The position numbers and the translations under genes were made by a program. A stretch of 64,000 nucleotides of DNA from Phytophthora quininea (taxonomy: Eukaryota > Oomycota > Peronosporomycetes > Peronosporales > Peronosporaceae): assembly GCA_011947345.1 (NCBI GenBank), contig JAAVTG010001021.1:310001-374000 (forward strand), in the 5' to 3' direction. Of this stretch, positions 22,732-34,200 are shown in pieces. A model generated the notes under the pieces. That model ran no database searches. It was not told the origin of the DNA and worked only from the letters and a program-made list of their open reading frames with translations. How positions within the stretch are numbered: the first letter of the stretch is position 1; the number at the start of each line of letters is the position of its first letter.

Positions 22732-25025
22732 CTATCTCCTGTACCGCGGGTTCCTGCTGGGGTTCGACAATTTCAGGTCACCAACACCGCGCTTCTTCCG
22801 CCGCTTACCGCCGCCAGATTCTGTTTCTCCACCGTCACCTTCACCACCTTCGCGATCACGAGCGCGTTGCTGCTTGCGCAAGTCTGACTGAGGCACGAAG
22901 GACATTTCACGGATGTAGCCTCCACCTGCTTTCTCCTCCTTCTTGAATGCACTGCGCTCCTTCTCCGAGGCGCTCTGCATACGCAAGCGCTCAGTCAGCG
23001 GCAGCTTGGCCAGTTGCTTCTTCTCGCGTTGGGCAGCTTTATCGCTTGATGAACCGAATGCCATAAGGTCCCCATCCTCTCACCCTCTGCGATCTCGTAG
23101 AACTTTGGTGCTGATTTTCGCTTCTCTTTGGGGGCAGAGCGACGTGGAGCACGCTCAACCTCTTCCTCCTCATCTGAAGACTCGTCGCTGGGGCGACCTT
23201 CGATCTCTTCTTCCTCCTCTTCGTTATCTTCCACACGAGCAAAACGACCTCCAACTTCGTCATCTTCATCGTCATCGTCGTCAGTACCGGCATCGCTATC
23301 CATGTCTTCACTCTTCTGCTGCTTCGCATTAACAGCATTCGGGTGCCGCATACGGTAAGTGTCGCTTTCTTCATCCACCTCAAAGTCCGTAGATGTGAAC
23401 ATGCGCGCGAAACGATCATCACCCAGCGGGTTCGAGAGCGATTTCTCGACATCGGTGCCTTCCTCATCGTCATCCTTGCTGTTCTTTTTCCGCTTGGCTT
23501 CGTTCTGCAGCAGACGCTCAGCCACAGCGCGGTTAACCTTAGGAAGACGACGTTGGATCGTGATACGATTGGCCTGCTTCTGCTCGACCTTCTCTTTCAA
23601 CTTCTTCTTGCGCCACTCGTCGTACGCGAACGGCTCTGCCACTGCCTTCACCTTATTGTACAGCCGAGCATCCATGAAGAAGCCGTGCATGTAAGCCTTG
23701 AGCAGCGGCGTACCCACAAGGTGGTCCAGACCGAAAGATGCGATCTCGGCACGAGTAACAAAGCGGTAGTCGTCATACACGGTGGCTTGCGCCTCCTCCT
23801 CGAGCTCTTCCGTCAGTGAATCCAAGAACGAGCACCACTTCGGTGCAATACCCAACTCTGGGATGTAGTAGCTCATCACGCGTTCCTGTTCTCCAGCCAC
23901 AAGCAGCACGCCGGACTTGCCTTGTGCTCCTTCCACAACACAAACGTCCTTTACCTCCGCAGGCGTCTCGACGTTCGTGAAGACGGCGCCATCTCGACGG
24001 TCCCAAATCTTTATCACCTTGGCATCGGACGAAATGACCTTGCGAGCGTAGTCGTGGAACTGCAGGTCTACGATGGGGAGTCCGTACTGGTGGTTCTTCT
24101 CCAGCAGCGGTCGCGACGACCGCAAGTCGTACAGCAAGCACTGTCCCTCGGACGTGCCGACGCCGAACGTCAATCCGTCGTCGTCGAATCTCATGGCTGT
24201 GACTTCCAACTGCTTATCAGCATTCGCCCTCGATGGCGCAAAGTGCGCGGCCACATCCAGACTGCCAACTCTCTGCTGACTCCTAGAGTCGAACATCTCC
24301 ACCACGCCGTCTTCACAGCCCACGCCCAGTAGCTGATGGATAGGATTCAATTGCACCACATTGGCAGCATTGTCCGGAGACTGCAACTCCAGCGGCGCCA
24401 CGAAGCGTCCTTGGTCCAGGTTGATGCGGTACACTTCAGGACCGGACGCAGCCACGTACAGCTCGCAGTTCTCTCTGTGGTACGTCATATCTCGGCCGAA
24501 CTTGGGGATCCGCATGGAGTAGTGGCTGCCGTACGGAGCGTGGAAGGTCACGGACCGGTCCGCCTGCAAAAACGCGAGCTTGCCAAAGTCCTGTGACAGC
24601 ACCTCGAGCTGCACCACTTCGGCGTCCAGGCCGCGCTCGAACTTGAGACTGAGGTCGCGCACATCGAAGACCTTGACGGATGGAGGGTACAGCCCCGTGG
24701 CCACCACGTAGTGACCGTCCGACGACATGCGCACGCGCTGCGAGCCCGCTGGGAAGTGGAAGTCCTGCAGCAGCTCCACGCGCCGACGGTAGTCCTCGTC
24801 CTTGGCCAGCGCCTTGCGGCTGCCACCTTTCTCGGCTAGCCATTGCGGCAGCGTCTTGCCTGAGGACAGGTTGTAGATCTTGACGCCATTGAGTGACGAC
24901 GCCGCCAACGCTGACATGCTCGTCCAGCGCAAGTGTCGGAATGCCAGCCAGCCAAAAGTTTTAGCCTCGGCGATAGTAAAGTCCTTTATCAAACTGTATC
25001 CATGTTGAAATGACTGCTCGCTCAT
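22732..25025 (-). CDS. NOL10: Nucleolar protein 10 (NOL10/Enp2), small-subunit biogenesis
   Basis: The protein is about 764 aa, a single exon from the ATG at 25025. NOL10 (yeast Enp2) is a WD40 protein of the nucleolar small-subunit processome, acting in early 18S rRNA maturation. The N-terminal half is a WD40 propeller (SSLNGVKIYNLSSGKTLPQW, LYDLRSSRPLLEKNHQYGLP, VIKIWDRRDGAVFTNVETP). It is followed by the family's helical region (FVTRAEIASFGLDHLVGTPL, ADRLRxK-like KANRITIQ) and a long Asp/Glu-rich stretch near 590-690, typical of the family. The last about 110 residues lie in a second frame: a four-C run at 23070-23073 (plus strand; five expected) separates them. The tail is basic (GGGKRRKKRGVGDL), as expected of a nucleolar protein. 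Confidence 0.92.
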
Positions 25026-25163
25026 GTGGTTTCACTATAGAAAGAGCGATCATTTCAATATGGGTACAATTCGATAAAACGAGCATAATTTCTTTATTGC
25101 GGAAGTGCCCGAGGTTGGGTTTGAAAAACTGCGACGTGTGTTGTATTGATCTTGAAGAGTTGC

Positions 25164-28100
25164 ATGGAGAAGGAAGGTATGCGGCGCTTCTGCTGGCGCG
25201 AGCGCAGCGAGAAGCTCAACTGGCGGCTGCTGGGGGCGCTGGACGTGGCCGACGTGGTTCGACGCGGAGACCCAGCGGAGCTGGAGCCGTATGCGCTGCA
25301 CGTGACATTCGCTCGCCTGCCTGCGGCCAGAGACCCGACCACCCGCGACGCCTGGTTCCTCGTACGCTTACTGCAGTTGTCGATGGAATATCTGCTGTTC
25401 ACCAGAGCTAGAGACGGAGACGTTTTGGAGTCTCTAAGCGAAGAATTGCGCCTTGTGGAGAGGGAGCGAGACGAACTGGTCGCCAACACGCACAAGTGGA
25501 AAGCGCGGTCTAGAAGCGGCGAGAAGCAAGTGGAGAAGCTGCACCAAGTGCTGCAGAATATTGCAAAACTGCTGCAAATCCACGGGTGCGTTTTGTAGAG
25601 GACAAAGGTTGTTTAATGATATCAAACTTATGCTGTTGTATTGTCTAGGGCGTCGCCGTCGGCTGTGTCTACCATTGAGACGTTGTTGACCGAGTTAATT
25701 ACCGAGAGGAAGGCGCGGCAGCGTCGGAAAGCAGTGGAGAATGTAGAGCCTAATGACGAGCTGAGACCTACGATGCAGGAAGCTCGCGTGTGTGGATTTT
25801 GCGGGAAATTGTTTTCGTCAGCCGAGTATCTGGATAAGCATCTTGTGAGACGGCATCCTGGAGAAAGTTTGGATATGGAGACTCCTATTAAACGCAAAGC
25901 GCGGAAGTCGATCGATGACAGTTCGTTTACTAGAAAGAATGAAGAGCCCACAGCCTCAGAGCTCGCCATGCAGAAGATGGTTCAACAGGTTGAGCAAGCA
26001 TTGCATACCCACGAAGACCATCTACGCTCGCTGGCTAAAGAAGAAAGTCAAAAGGTCCAGCAAGTTTATGAGCAGCTGCATACTGAAACGCAGTTGGTGG
26101 AAGATCTTAAAGCCAAACGATGGCGAATTGAAGAGGAGCTTGAAGACGCGAAGCGACAATTGGAGAAGCTGCACCAGAGCAGACAACAGGCCGAGGAAGA
26201 GCTCTCAGATATGAAAGAACAACTTCAATTTGTCGCGATGAAAAGAAGATGATGGGAGTCAGCCCACCAGCTTACGCCCGCAATGACGAGCTATCTGCTG
26301 CAGAGGCAGAGATCAAGAGCCTTCAGCAGACACTGGAAATGGTAAATGCAGAACTTGATGGCTCACGAGACGAATTGGCGCAACTACAGGCAGCGCATCT
26401 TTCTTTTTGCGAGAGAAAGAAGTTGCTGACACAATTCAACCCAGTCAACCTCCCGTGTCGAGCAACACGAAACGTGGACCCAGACCGAATTGCCACCAAA
26501 TGGTGATAAGACAACGCAAACAGAGGATCTGGAAGAACAGCTTCAATTTGCCGCGGTGAAAAAGTTATCTGCTGCGGAGGCGGAGATCAAGAGCCTCCAG
26601 CAGGCACTAGAAATTGTAAATGCAGAACTTGACGGCTCTCGAGGTGAATTGACGCAGCTACAAGCTGATCATCTTGCCATTTTGCGAGAGAAAGAAGCTG
26701 TTGAGACGATTCAGCCCAATCAATTTCTTTGCGTCGAGCAACACGAAACCTGGACCCAAACTGAATTGTCGCCGGGAGTTGATAAGACAATGCAAGCTGA
26801 GGATACAATTGAGGCACTTAACGATCCGGGCGACGGTGGTGACAAAGTGGTTTTTCCAGACTCCTCGACACAAACCGGCGAAGAACCGATTCCTGACTAC
26901 GTTCAACAAATCCACATCCAGGAGTTGCTTCGTTCGCTCGCAGACCGCGCCGAGAGGTAAGTTAGTTCTTGTTTGGTCGTTCTCACCTCCACTCTAACCA
27001 TAATTTGTTGATACTTTTATATTCTGCCACAAACCAGTGCGGCAACTATTAAAGCGACAACTCTTGCCGTGCCTACAGATTCATCTAAAATCTGCAGTTC
27101 AATAGCCAGGCGCAAATTCGTTCGCAGTCGCTTTCAGCATGATGAAGTTGCAGTGAAAGAGCGTGTCGCCAGTTGTCTTCAGCAGCTTGAGCAGTTTTCT
27201 TCTCGTTTTGGGGTTCCAGGGAAAAATGCCTGGTTGTCGAACGAAAACTCAAAGCTCGTTCAGCAAGCCTTGCATGGCCATTTAGAAGTGCTTCCTTCCG
27301 ACGTGTTGGCAAAAATGATTGACTGTGAAAATGCCGTTAACACGCTTATTGAAAAGGAGTGGGTGCCAATGGAAAAGACAAGGCGGCAGGCGCTTGAACG
27401 ATTCAAAATGGAGACTCGAGCTAAATCGGAAGCGAGTCAAGGACTCGTTCGACAAGCTATGGCAGCGTTCGGGTTATCTGAGCAAACAGAGTTACGCAGT
27501 GGAATCGTGACAAATGATGCGCTAAATACTGAGTCTACAGCTGAGAAGATGATGCAAAAGGGAGTCGAAAGTCCGAGATTGAGCGCGTTAAGCTTAACAT
27601 CCTCCGATCCAGTACCGGTTCGCCGTTATTCGGCAAACAATCAACTGACTGTCGTCATCGAGGATGAAGTACTGACCGAAGGAATCCCTTACCTCGGCAC
27701 TTCGGATGCATTGTCAGCAGTAGAGGATAATGTTGCACATGGTATTGGAGAAGTCGAAACAGAGGACGCGCTCGAAACACATTCGTTGTCGAATGATGTG
27801 CAAGAAGAAAAACCGGAATCACTTGCTGATGACCTTGGTAGTAGCGTAAAAAATCCTCAAATGTCTTATCGATGGATACTGGAACTGTTGTCGGGGACCG
27901 TGCTGGAACTACTGTCGACGAATCTGTAGTTCCCGTTCAGCAATCCACGGATGAAGGGGAGCAGGGCAACGACTCTGACGTTGTTGCTGTTGATCGAAGT
28001 CGCGAGATGGATCTTTTTCCAGGTATGACATCGCAAGACGAAAAATTGGCATCAACAGCGTTGGAGAGTATGCTACTATTGGCAGTCGTGAAAGTGTGCC

Positions 28101-28593
28101 GATAAAGGTGCAGCCAGTTCATCAACGTGTTGTAGAGGACGCAGAAAAATCGAATTGGCAGCCGATAGAGGAGGAAGAGAGTTCTGTGTCGCAGTTACCG
28201 CAAGAACCTCCTTCACCAAGTCAACCAGCGCGAGTTAGCAAAAATGTCGAGTCTGTTAAGTCCGTCCACTCTGTGGCCAATTCGATCGAATCAGAGCGGC
28301 TGTCGGTGGTCAGCGACTTTGCGCCGGCCGACTCGGGACATTTGCAATCGATAGCAGCATCATCTGAGATGTCATTCGGTGCAAGTTTACCCACCTTAGG
28401 AATGGAGAGCTCTGGGGTAGAGGAACACTCTGCGAGCACCACAAAGCCTCGAGTAGATATGCAAGAAGAAGAAGAAGAAGACACGCGATCAGCACTCGAG
28501 TCAGCACCCGAGCAAAACCAGTCTGCGGGTGCGGTAACCTGCAGCGTCATGAGTTTTGATGATTCCGATATCGAGGAAGTTCTGTTAGAATAA
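25164..28593 (+). CDS. DZIP1: DZIP1-like zinc-finger protein of cilium assembly
   Basis: The protein is about 1096 aa. Exons are 25164-25585, 25649-26956 and 27038-28593, with introns of 63 and 81 nt, both phase 2. The N-terminus (FCWRERSEKLNWRLLGALDV) matches the DZIP1 N-terminal domain. Exon 2 has one C2H2 finger (CGFCGKLFSSAEYLDKHLVRRH) followed by long coiled coil. This is the DZIP1/DZIP1L plan. In animals these proteins act at the basal body in ciliogenesis and Hedgehog signalling, and the ciliary role is the one expected here. A coiled-coil segment is repeated in tandem with a period of about 318 bp. The frame breaks five times, each one base short in a homopolymer: A 26241-26244, T 26404-26408, C 26452-26454, A 27848-27853, A 28041-28045. 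The acidic C-terminal half shows no known domain. Confidence 0.82.
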
Positions 28594-28662
28594 CCGGAAA
28601 CAGTTTCGCATCGCTTAGGACTTGCTGTATTACAGCGCTTCAAAACTTTTCAAAAGTGAGGT

Positions 28663-29655
28663 CTAGGCCGACTTGATGCCGGTCATGCCGCCCGCCTGCT
28701 CAATGAGTTTCTCCGTCTTGGCGCGGAACTCGTAATACTTGGCCTCATCCTTGGGGATATTCGCGTCGCCCTTCTTGTACATTACCGCCAGGTTGTGGCA
28801 CGCAGGCGCAAAGTTGGCGTCGCAGGCCTTCTCCAGGTACGTCTTCGCCGTGACGGCGTCCCGCTTGATAGGACTGCCGGCAACGGGTGACAGGTACATA
28901 CTCGCGACGCGGTTGCAGCTGTTGGCGTCGTCGCGCTCGCACGCCTCCTTGAACGCGGCGAGGCCCTTGGCAACGTCCTGCAGCACCGAAACAACAGCAG
29001 CATCAGCAACAGAAGACTCTAACAACACTAAAGCAAAGACACACCTTCTTGCAGCCGATGCCCTGCGTGCGCATGAATCCGACGTGGTGGCAGCCGGCGG
29101 CGTGGCCGTCAGCACACGATTTCTCTATCGTCACAGCAACATGAGTTCTCACTTTCTGCTTCAAGTGGCACACTCGAGCCAACTCACCGAAGAGCTTGAA
29201 GGCCTCGGAGTCGCTCTGCTCGGTGCCCTTGCCAGCAACTGCAGGGTAGACAAAAGGATAGCTATTGAGCATCTCCAGTAGCATCCAGTTTTGTTGGTTG
29301 TGACCAATAAAACTCACGCTTCAGACGACCGAGGTTGAAGCAGGACGCCGGATACCCATTCTTGCTGCAGTTGAGCTCGTACATCTTGGCTGTAAGAGCA
29401 AACCGAACAAGTCCAAAGCGCACAGAATTGGAATTGCACACAAGAACAATTAGTTTATCAAAGCGAAGGATGGCGTCGAAGAGGCCGCATACCTGCGTCC
29501 GCGTAGTTCTTGTCCACGACGGCCAGCCACTCGCCCCAGCTGTGGCAGGCGCTGGCATCGCCGTCGCCGTCGTTGCAATTTGAACGGAACTCGTAGTGGC
29601 GTTCCTCCAGTTGCTGGTTCACGCGCTTGACGTCGGCGGCGCTGGGGTTCGCCAT
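28663..29655 (-). CDS. COA7: COA7-like Sel1-repeat protein, left copy
   Basis: The protein is 226 aa from five exons: 29655-29493, 29389-29318, 29238-29188, 29124-29045 and 28977-28663. All introns are GT-AG, 63-103 nt. It is made of Sel1-type helical repeats with regularly spaced cysteines (CHSWGEWLAV, ELNCSKNGYPASCFNLG, SCADGHAAGCHHVGFM, ACERDDANSCNRVASMY, ACDANFAPACHNLAV), the pattern of COA7. COA7 is a disulfide-stabilised intermembrane-space factor for cytochrome c oxidase assembly. No frame break is seen. It is convergent with DZIP1, 70 bp away. A second copy lies inverted at 38803-39794. The two proteins differ at one residue, with Met here and Thr there in HNLAV(M/T)YKKGD. Confidence 0.9.
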
Positions 29656-30120
29656 GGCACTTCGGATTGACCAGGAAAATTACGACCTCATATTGATGGC
29701 TTATCTATGTGCCTGCAAAATATAGACTTTTTCTATTGTTTTCTAAAATAAAAGTGATTGTTTTCTATCCATAAATTTATCCGACCGCCGACCTGTCCGA
29801 CGCACACTAGTAGTTTGTATGAATACAAAACTCAAGTTACCTCCTGGGAAATGCTGAAATGAGTATGCTTATACAAATTGTACATAGTTCCGTAAAAACT
29901 CGAAAAAAGTAAATACGCCGGCACGAATGACTGGCTTCGGCGACGCAAAACTCGCCGACGCGTGTCAGTGCCCAGTGACCGCCCAGGAGGGTGTATTGAG
30001 GGGTCGTGCCGAACACGGTGCGGCTGGCAGGGTTGTCGCCCGCCACGAAGAACTGTGGCGGTGTTAATTCCCCTCGGGCCTCCAACGAGTATACCCCTGT
30101 CTTGAGCTGTACTAACCCCC

Positions 30121-30186
30121 ACCTCAGTAGCTCAGTGGTAGAGCACCCGGAAGGGAAGATCGTTGGGTTCGAACCCCACCTGAGGT
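30121..30186 (+). other. tRNA-like sequence with Pol III boxes, no anticodon loop
   Basis: A perfect 7-bp acceptor stem (ACCTCAG with CTGAGGT) encloses a normal D arm (GCTC, AGTGGTA, GAGC), which is also an A box, and a T arm with GGGTTCGAACCCC, a B box. The region between is about 5 nt too short. It lacks a paired anticodon stem and loop, so it cannot work as a tRNA. The outer sequence resembles a tRNA-Thr type. It is most likely a tRNA-derived SINE head or a Pol III promoter inside the Crypton. No T-run terminator follows. Confidence 0.6.
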
Positions 30187-30318
30187 ATCTCTTATGTTTG
30201 TGTGGAAGAAGCAGGGCGAGCGAAAACGAGGGAGGGAGCGTGGCGACGCGTGTGTATGGGCATCAGCGCGTGTTCGGTGTTAAAGTTGACCTGGAGACTA
30301 ACGTGTATTCGGCTGTGT

Positions 30319-32345
30319 TCAGCGACTAACCCGTTCCAGAATGTTCTGTGTGTATCCGGGGGCAGGGTCTTGGATAGCGGGGGTTTGCAGAAGCTGTTCG
30401 TGGCGCTCAATCTTGGAGTTCAACGCGCCAGAGCGGTGAAGAGAACGGAGGTGCTTAAGGATGGCACCGGAGCCACGCGAGCTGATGCCATGTTCGTCGA
30501 GAAAGGCAGCGACGGATTTCTCCGCGCGGATTCCAACGGATAGCACCTGGTCGCGGAAGTTTGCTGCCGTCGTGTCGAGGACAAAGCCGTCATCCAAGAA
30601 CAGCTTCATGTAGGCAACTACCTGCTTGGCTTCGGGTCGCTGCTGCTTCGTGATCGGTGCCCGCCACATCGGTGGTTCTTGAGCGTACCAAGCGTACCAA
30701 GTCGCGTGAAGGTGAGTTACTGCTGACCTGCGCTGCTTTTTCTTGATCTGACTGACATCGGGCGCGCTAGTTGCCGGCTTGTCTCGTTTGTGTGTAGGAG
30801 CTTGCAGCTTAGCCTCAAGCGCGTCCACGCGAGCATCTTGACGCTGGACGTGCTCGATAAAGTGGTTAATCACAGCAGCCTGGTGATTGATGATCTTCTG
30901 TTCTGCGCTTGGTTTCGTCGGTTGCTGGAGTGTGGGCTTTGCAGGTGAAGGTGTGCTATCACCACAGGACGGCTCTGGACTAGCAAGATGTGACGACCAC
31001 GCTAGTAATTCAGCGAACGAGCATCCTGCCTCTGCAACGCAGGCATCGATGCGCATGACAGCAGGGGCTTCAGCGTTCAAGGACTTCAGCAACGGGTAGT
31101 GGCGGATCACACTTGAGGTGAGCACGTCGAGAACAGCTTGATTAACGTTGTTGCTGGCGGCTTGAAGGTTGTGGCAGGTGGTGAACAGGAGGTGCTGGAA
31201 TCTGGAGATCGTGTCCCTCGTCTTCGAGTCGAATGCTGCTAAGTTTTGCAGCACCACAGCTGCCTTCGCCTCGTGCCCACTGAGTATCTTGCTAACCTTG
31301 TGATCTTCTTTGCTGGTGTTGAAAATGTAGTTAAACCCCTTGTTTGTTGTGCTCATGTTCCAGGCACCTCGGTCGAAGATCCACCGTGCCGTGAGCTCAT
31401 CACTCCCGTTGGCGTGCTGAGCACCGCCACGCCGGAAGGAGTGCGACGTCAGCGCTGTAGTGACTCCAGCAGCTGCAGCGATCCGGTCCAGCACGCGGTT
31501 CACGTGGGAGTAGATGGTTGGGGTCGTCTCCGCTCCTGCTGTCGTCGGTGGCCTGAGCCCAGTAGACTCAACAGGGTGGTCGAGGACCTCCAACAACGGC
31601 ACGTCCGGGTGAGTGAGATGGAAGCTTGGGCGGGCGTCTCGGGCAGGTTGTCGATGACGTCGGGTGACGGTGCCGTCTGCATGACCAGGGCCAGCGCCAT
31701 TGCTAGCAACGGGCAGGTCTCGAACTCTGTTCCGGGGAAGAGGGACAAACCTTGCTCCTCGGATGTCTTCATCCGGATGAAGCGCACGAAGAGTACGTTG
31801 CCGGCATCGATGGACACGTTGATCTTGCGGAGAAGCGCAAGATCCGAGGCTCTCCCGAACAAGTGCCACAGGAGACACAACAGCGCAGCATCCTGGTAGT
31901 CAGTAGAGCAGCTCGCATTAACATACAAATACACAAGCATTCGTTTTAAGTCAACCTTTGTACATGGTGGCGCCTTACTGATAAAGCCGCCGCCGTCACG
32001 CTTCATGCAAAAACTGTCGAGAGTCTTCCCCATTTTGAGCAGGCGAGCTTTCAATGAGGCTCGATGCTGAGGAAACTGATCGAGCAGCCAAAGTTTTGCC
32101 TGCCGATAGTACTGCATCGAGGTGTTTCGAGCCAGCGGCTTGCCTTTCCTGCCCTCGTTAAAAGCGAGATGCATTCCAAACTTGTCCATGACGGACACAA
32201 AACACCTCCCACTCTCATCACGCTCAATACACACACGCACATACTCTTCACTCACACCCTCAGACTTAAGAAACCTCATAAATGCCGCCACTGCAGTTGC
32301 TTTTGCACGCTTCGTGTTGCCGGGCGCCAACTCCTCTAAACCCAT
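30319..32345 (-). CDS. Crypton tyrosine recombinase with GCR1-type DNA-binding domain
   Basis: The protein is about 675 aa, starting at the ATG at 32345. It catalyses site-specific strand exchange for the element. An N-terminal SAM-like region precedes the catalytic residues of the tyrosine recombinases: LWHLFGRASDLALL (box I Arg), SHSFRRGGAQHA (H-x-x-R), WIFDRGAW (His/Trp position) and NKGFNYIF (candidate nucleophile Tyr). After a linker and a short helical region, the C-terminus has a GCR1-like DNA-binding domain (HATWYAWYAQEPPMWR, then PEAKQVVAYMKLFLDDG). The frame breaks once, in GGG at 31628-31630 (plus strand), where one more base would restore continuity. Apart from this the gene looks complete. 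Catalytic assignments are by pattern only. Confidence 0.85.
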
Positions 32346-32615
32346 GCCTCTCTAGTCGGATAAACGGAAAATATGCGAGTGATATGCTTTGACTGCCGTT
32401 TTGAGAGGAGATACACATATTTAACGGAGCTTTCCGACCCGATACGTCGGAATGGCTGGCTTACATGACTTGCCTTTTCTCTAGACATGCCATTGGTCAA
32501 AACTTGGGATCAGATGCGTAGCGATTGGTTGATAATTTATATTTGAACTTTCATTGGCTTTTAAGATCTATACAAAATCGTAATGAAGTCGGATAAACTG
32601 CCATATTCAACCATA

Positions 32616-34200
32616 CAAATTTAGGCAGAAAAGAGTCACTTCCGTGGACTTCGCGACGCTGTCTTGCAGTACTATCTATTCCCAGCCTCAGACACTGTCC
32701 GAATCAAGAAATTAAAGACCCGGGAGGGGGCGTACCACCGCACTACACCACGCACAAGAGAGCCCCCTTCCCCGGGTCTCTAGTTCGAGTAACAGAAAGA
32801 CACTTAGGGTGTTGACACTGATCTTGTAGACTTAAACTATACGTCCCCAAAGCGTATAAAAGGCCAATCTTTAGCACCCCATACATAGTACCCTAAATCA
32901 ATGCACAGGCGGTGGGGAAAATGATCGTATTTAGTGATGTAGGAGCCCTACCGCGCTATAGCCCGGGATGAACTGCACTCAGGTAGAAAGAATTATGGCG
33001 GTTGTTGAGCTTGGCACTTAATCGCTGGATCGTGAATGGCTACGCTAGTCAGGACGTGCCGCGCCATGGGAGGCTTCAACCAAAACCGGAACCTCTGTGT
33101 GTATTTTTCACTCCATGAAATCCATAGTAGTAGACTGAAATACACTACGAGGGAAGCTAGCACTTCCATACAAACCGAATCTCTGTTGTTAGACAGGTAA
33201 AATTCCGAATGAACTCTACTGAGTCTCGTCCTAAACTGGACAGCCTCACAATATCGTACCACTAGTTCTATTCCACTCCATAGTCGCATGCTACCAGCTT
33301 GGCAGTATTCTGTCCGTCGATACTGCCAGGTGCTAGGCGAGATTTGATCGATTAAGCCCGCCACTACAACCGCAGCACATATCCCATGTATTTTTCAATG
33401 CCCACCTGCACTACAATCAAGGTGATCGTAAAAGCTACATTTTAGGCCTTCCTAGAGGGTAGAGAAGATATTTTATTGCGAAACCTAAGAGCTCGCTACC
33501 GCACTTAGCGCAGAATAGAGCTACACCCGCGTATCAAACACCAACAAAAATGTTTGCCCCCATCAAGGTGCTGCTACGAAAGGGTTTTTGGATAGAGGTA
33601 ACACACCCATCGCCAGAATTCATTTTCCGGTTGTAACGGGTATAGTAATGTATGCCCATTGCTGGAGAAGGCACGGATTTATGCTCATCTACTTGGTCAA
33701 ACAGTCTTCCGAATATAAAATAATATCGGATTCTTTTTGCGACAATTCGGATAACTAATGGATCGTTCATTTCCGCCGTAGCAACTAGATTGTTGAACGC
33801 ACAAGTTTTTTCTTACTATAGGGGACGTAGCCAAAACGCTGTGTGTGTGTGTGTCTTAATGGTTAATGTTATGACATCGAACCATCTGCAGGTATAATCA
33901 CCATGTGGTACTAGAGCCCCCGGACGTCGATTCGAAGGCGATGTATCATTTCGGTATTTAACTATTGCACTAATTTTTATCACGTATAGTGCCTTTCTGC
34001 TATTTTGTCCCCTTAATCACACTTCTTAATCGGGCTTTGAAGCCTTGGTAAGTCCATAGTGATTCATTGGACGCCAAAATTCCAAATCACCGCGGGTAGC
34101 AACAAAAACTCATTCACGCAATCCACGCTCAAAGGTGAGAAAGTCGTCAAAGCAGACGCGCGTCGGAGGGTATTGCATATTAACAACGGCGTTTTGTGAC
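32616..34200. other. Non-genic part of the left duplication arm
   Basis: This stretch is mirrored at about 37100-38684. Open frames (33364-32993 and 33770-33534, minus) occur in both copies, but the first starts with GTG and neither shows a known motif, so I do not call genes. A short GT microsatellite is at about 33840-33856. It differs slightly in length in the other arm. Confidence 0.45.
33910..33985 (+). repeat. Direct repeat left of the Tc1-like remnant
   Basis: About 75 bp starting TAGAGCCCCCGGACGTCGAT and ending near TTTTTATCACGTA. It is repeated with roughly 85-90 percent identity at 34646-34722. Both copies have mirror images in the right arm. Confidence 0.75.

Larger units (their letters stand above)
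29774..32610 (-). mobile_element. Crypton (tyrosine-recombinase) element
   Basis: The boundaries come from comparison with the other arm, where CCATA at 38685-38689 (inverse) is uninterrupted. In the left arm CCATA occurs on both sides (29769-29773 and 32611-32615), giving an insert of about 2837 bp. It has no LTRs. The motif TTATCCGAC near 29777 recurs inverted near 32588-32596, as possible recombinase sites. It encodes one long minus-strand protein with tyrosine-recombinase and GCR1-type domains, the hallmark of CryptonF elements in fungi and oomycetes. Such elements move through circular DNA and leave a short direct repeat. The plus strand also carries a tRNA-like sequence at 30121-30186. 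Confidence 0.9.

Noticed and set aside
17123..28593. CCDC81, PI3K, NOL10 and DZIP1 as pseudogenes
   Set aside because: All breaks are single-base losses in runs, domains and catalytic residues are intact, and splice sites are preserved.
30121..30186. A functional tRNA gene
   Set aside because: The acceptor, D and T arms are good, but the anticodon stem and loop are missing, so it was called tRNA-like only.
32993..33364. A 123-codon minus-strand frame conserved in both duplication arms
   Set aside because: It starts with GTG, not ATG, shows no domain, and conservation is explained by the recent duplication.
33840..33856. GT microsatellite as a regulatory element
   Set aside because: It is a simple repeat of variable length between arms. 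Nothing indicates function.
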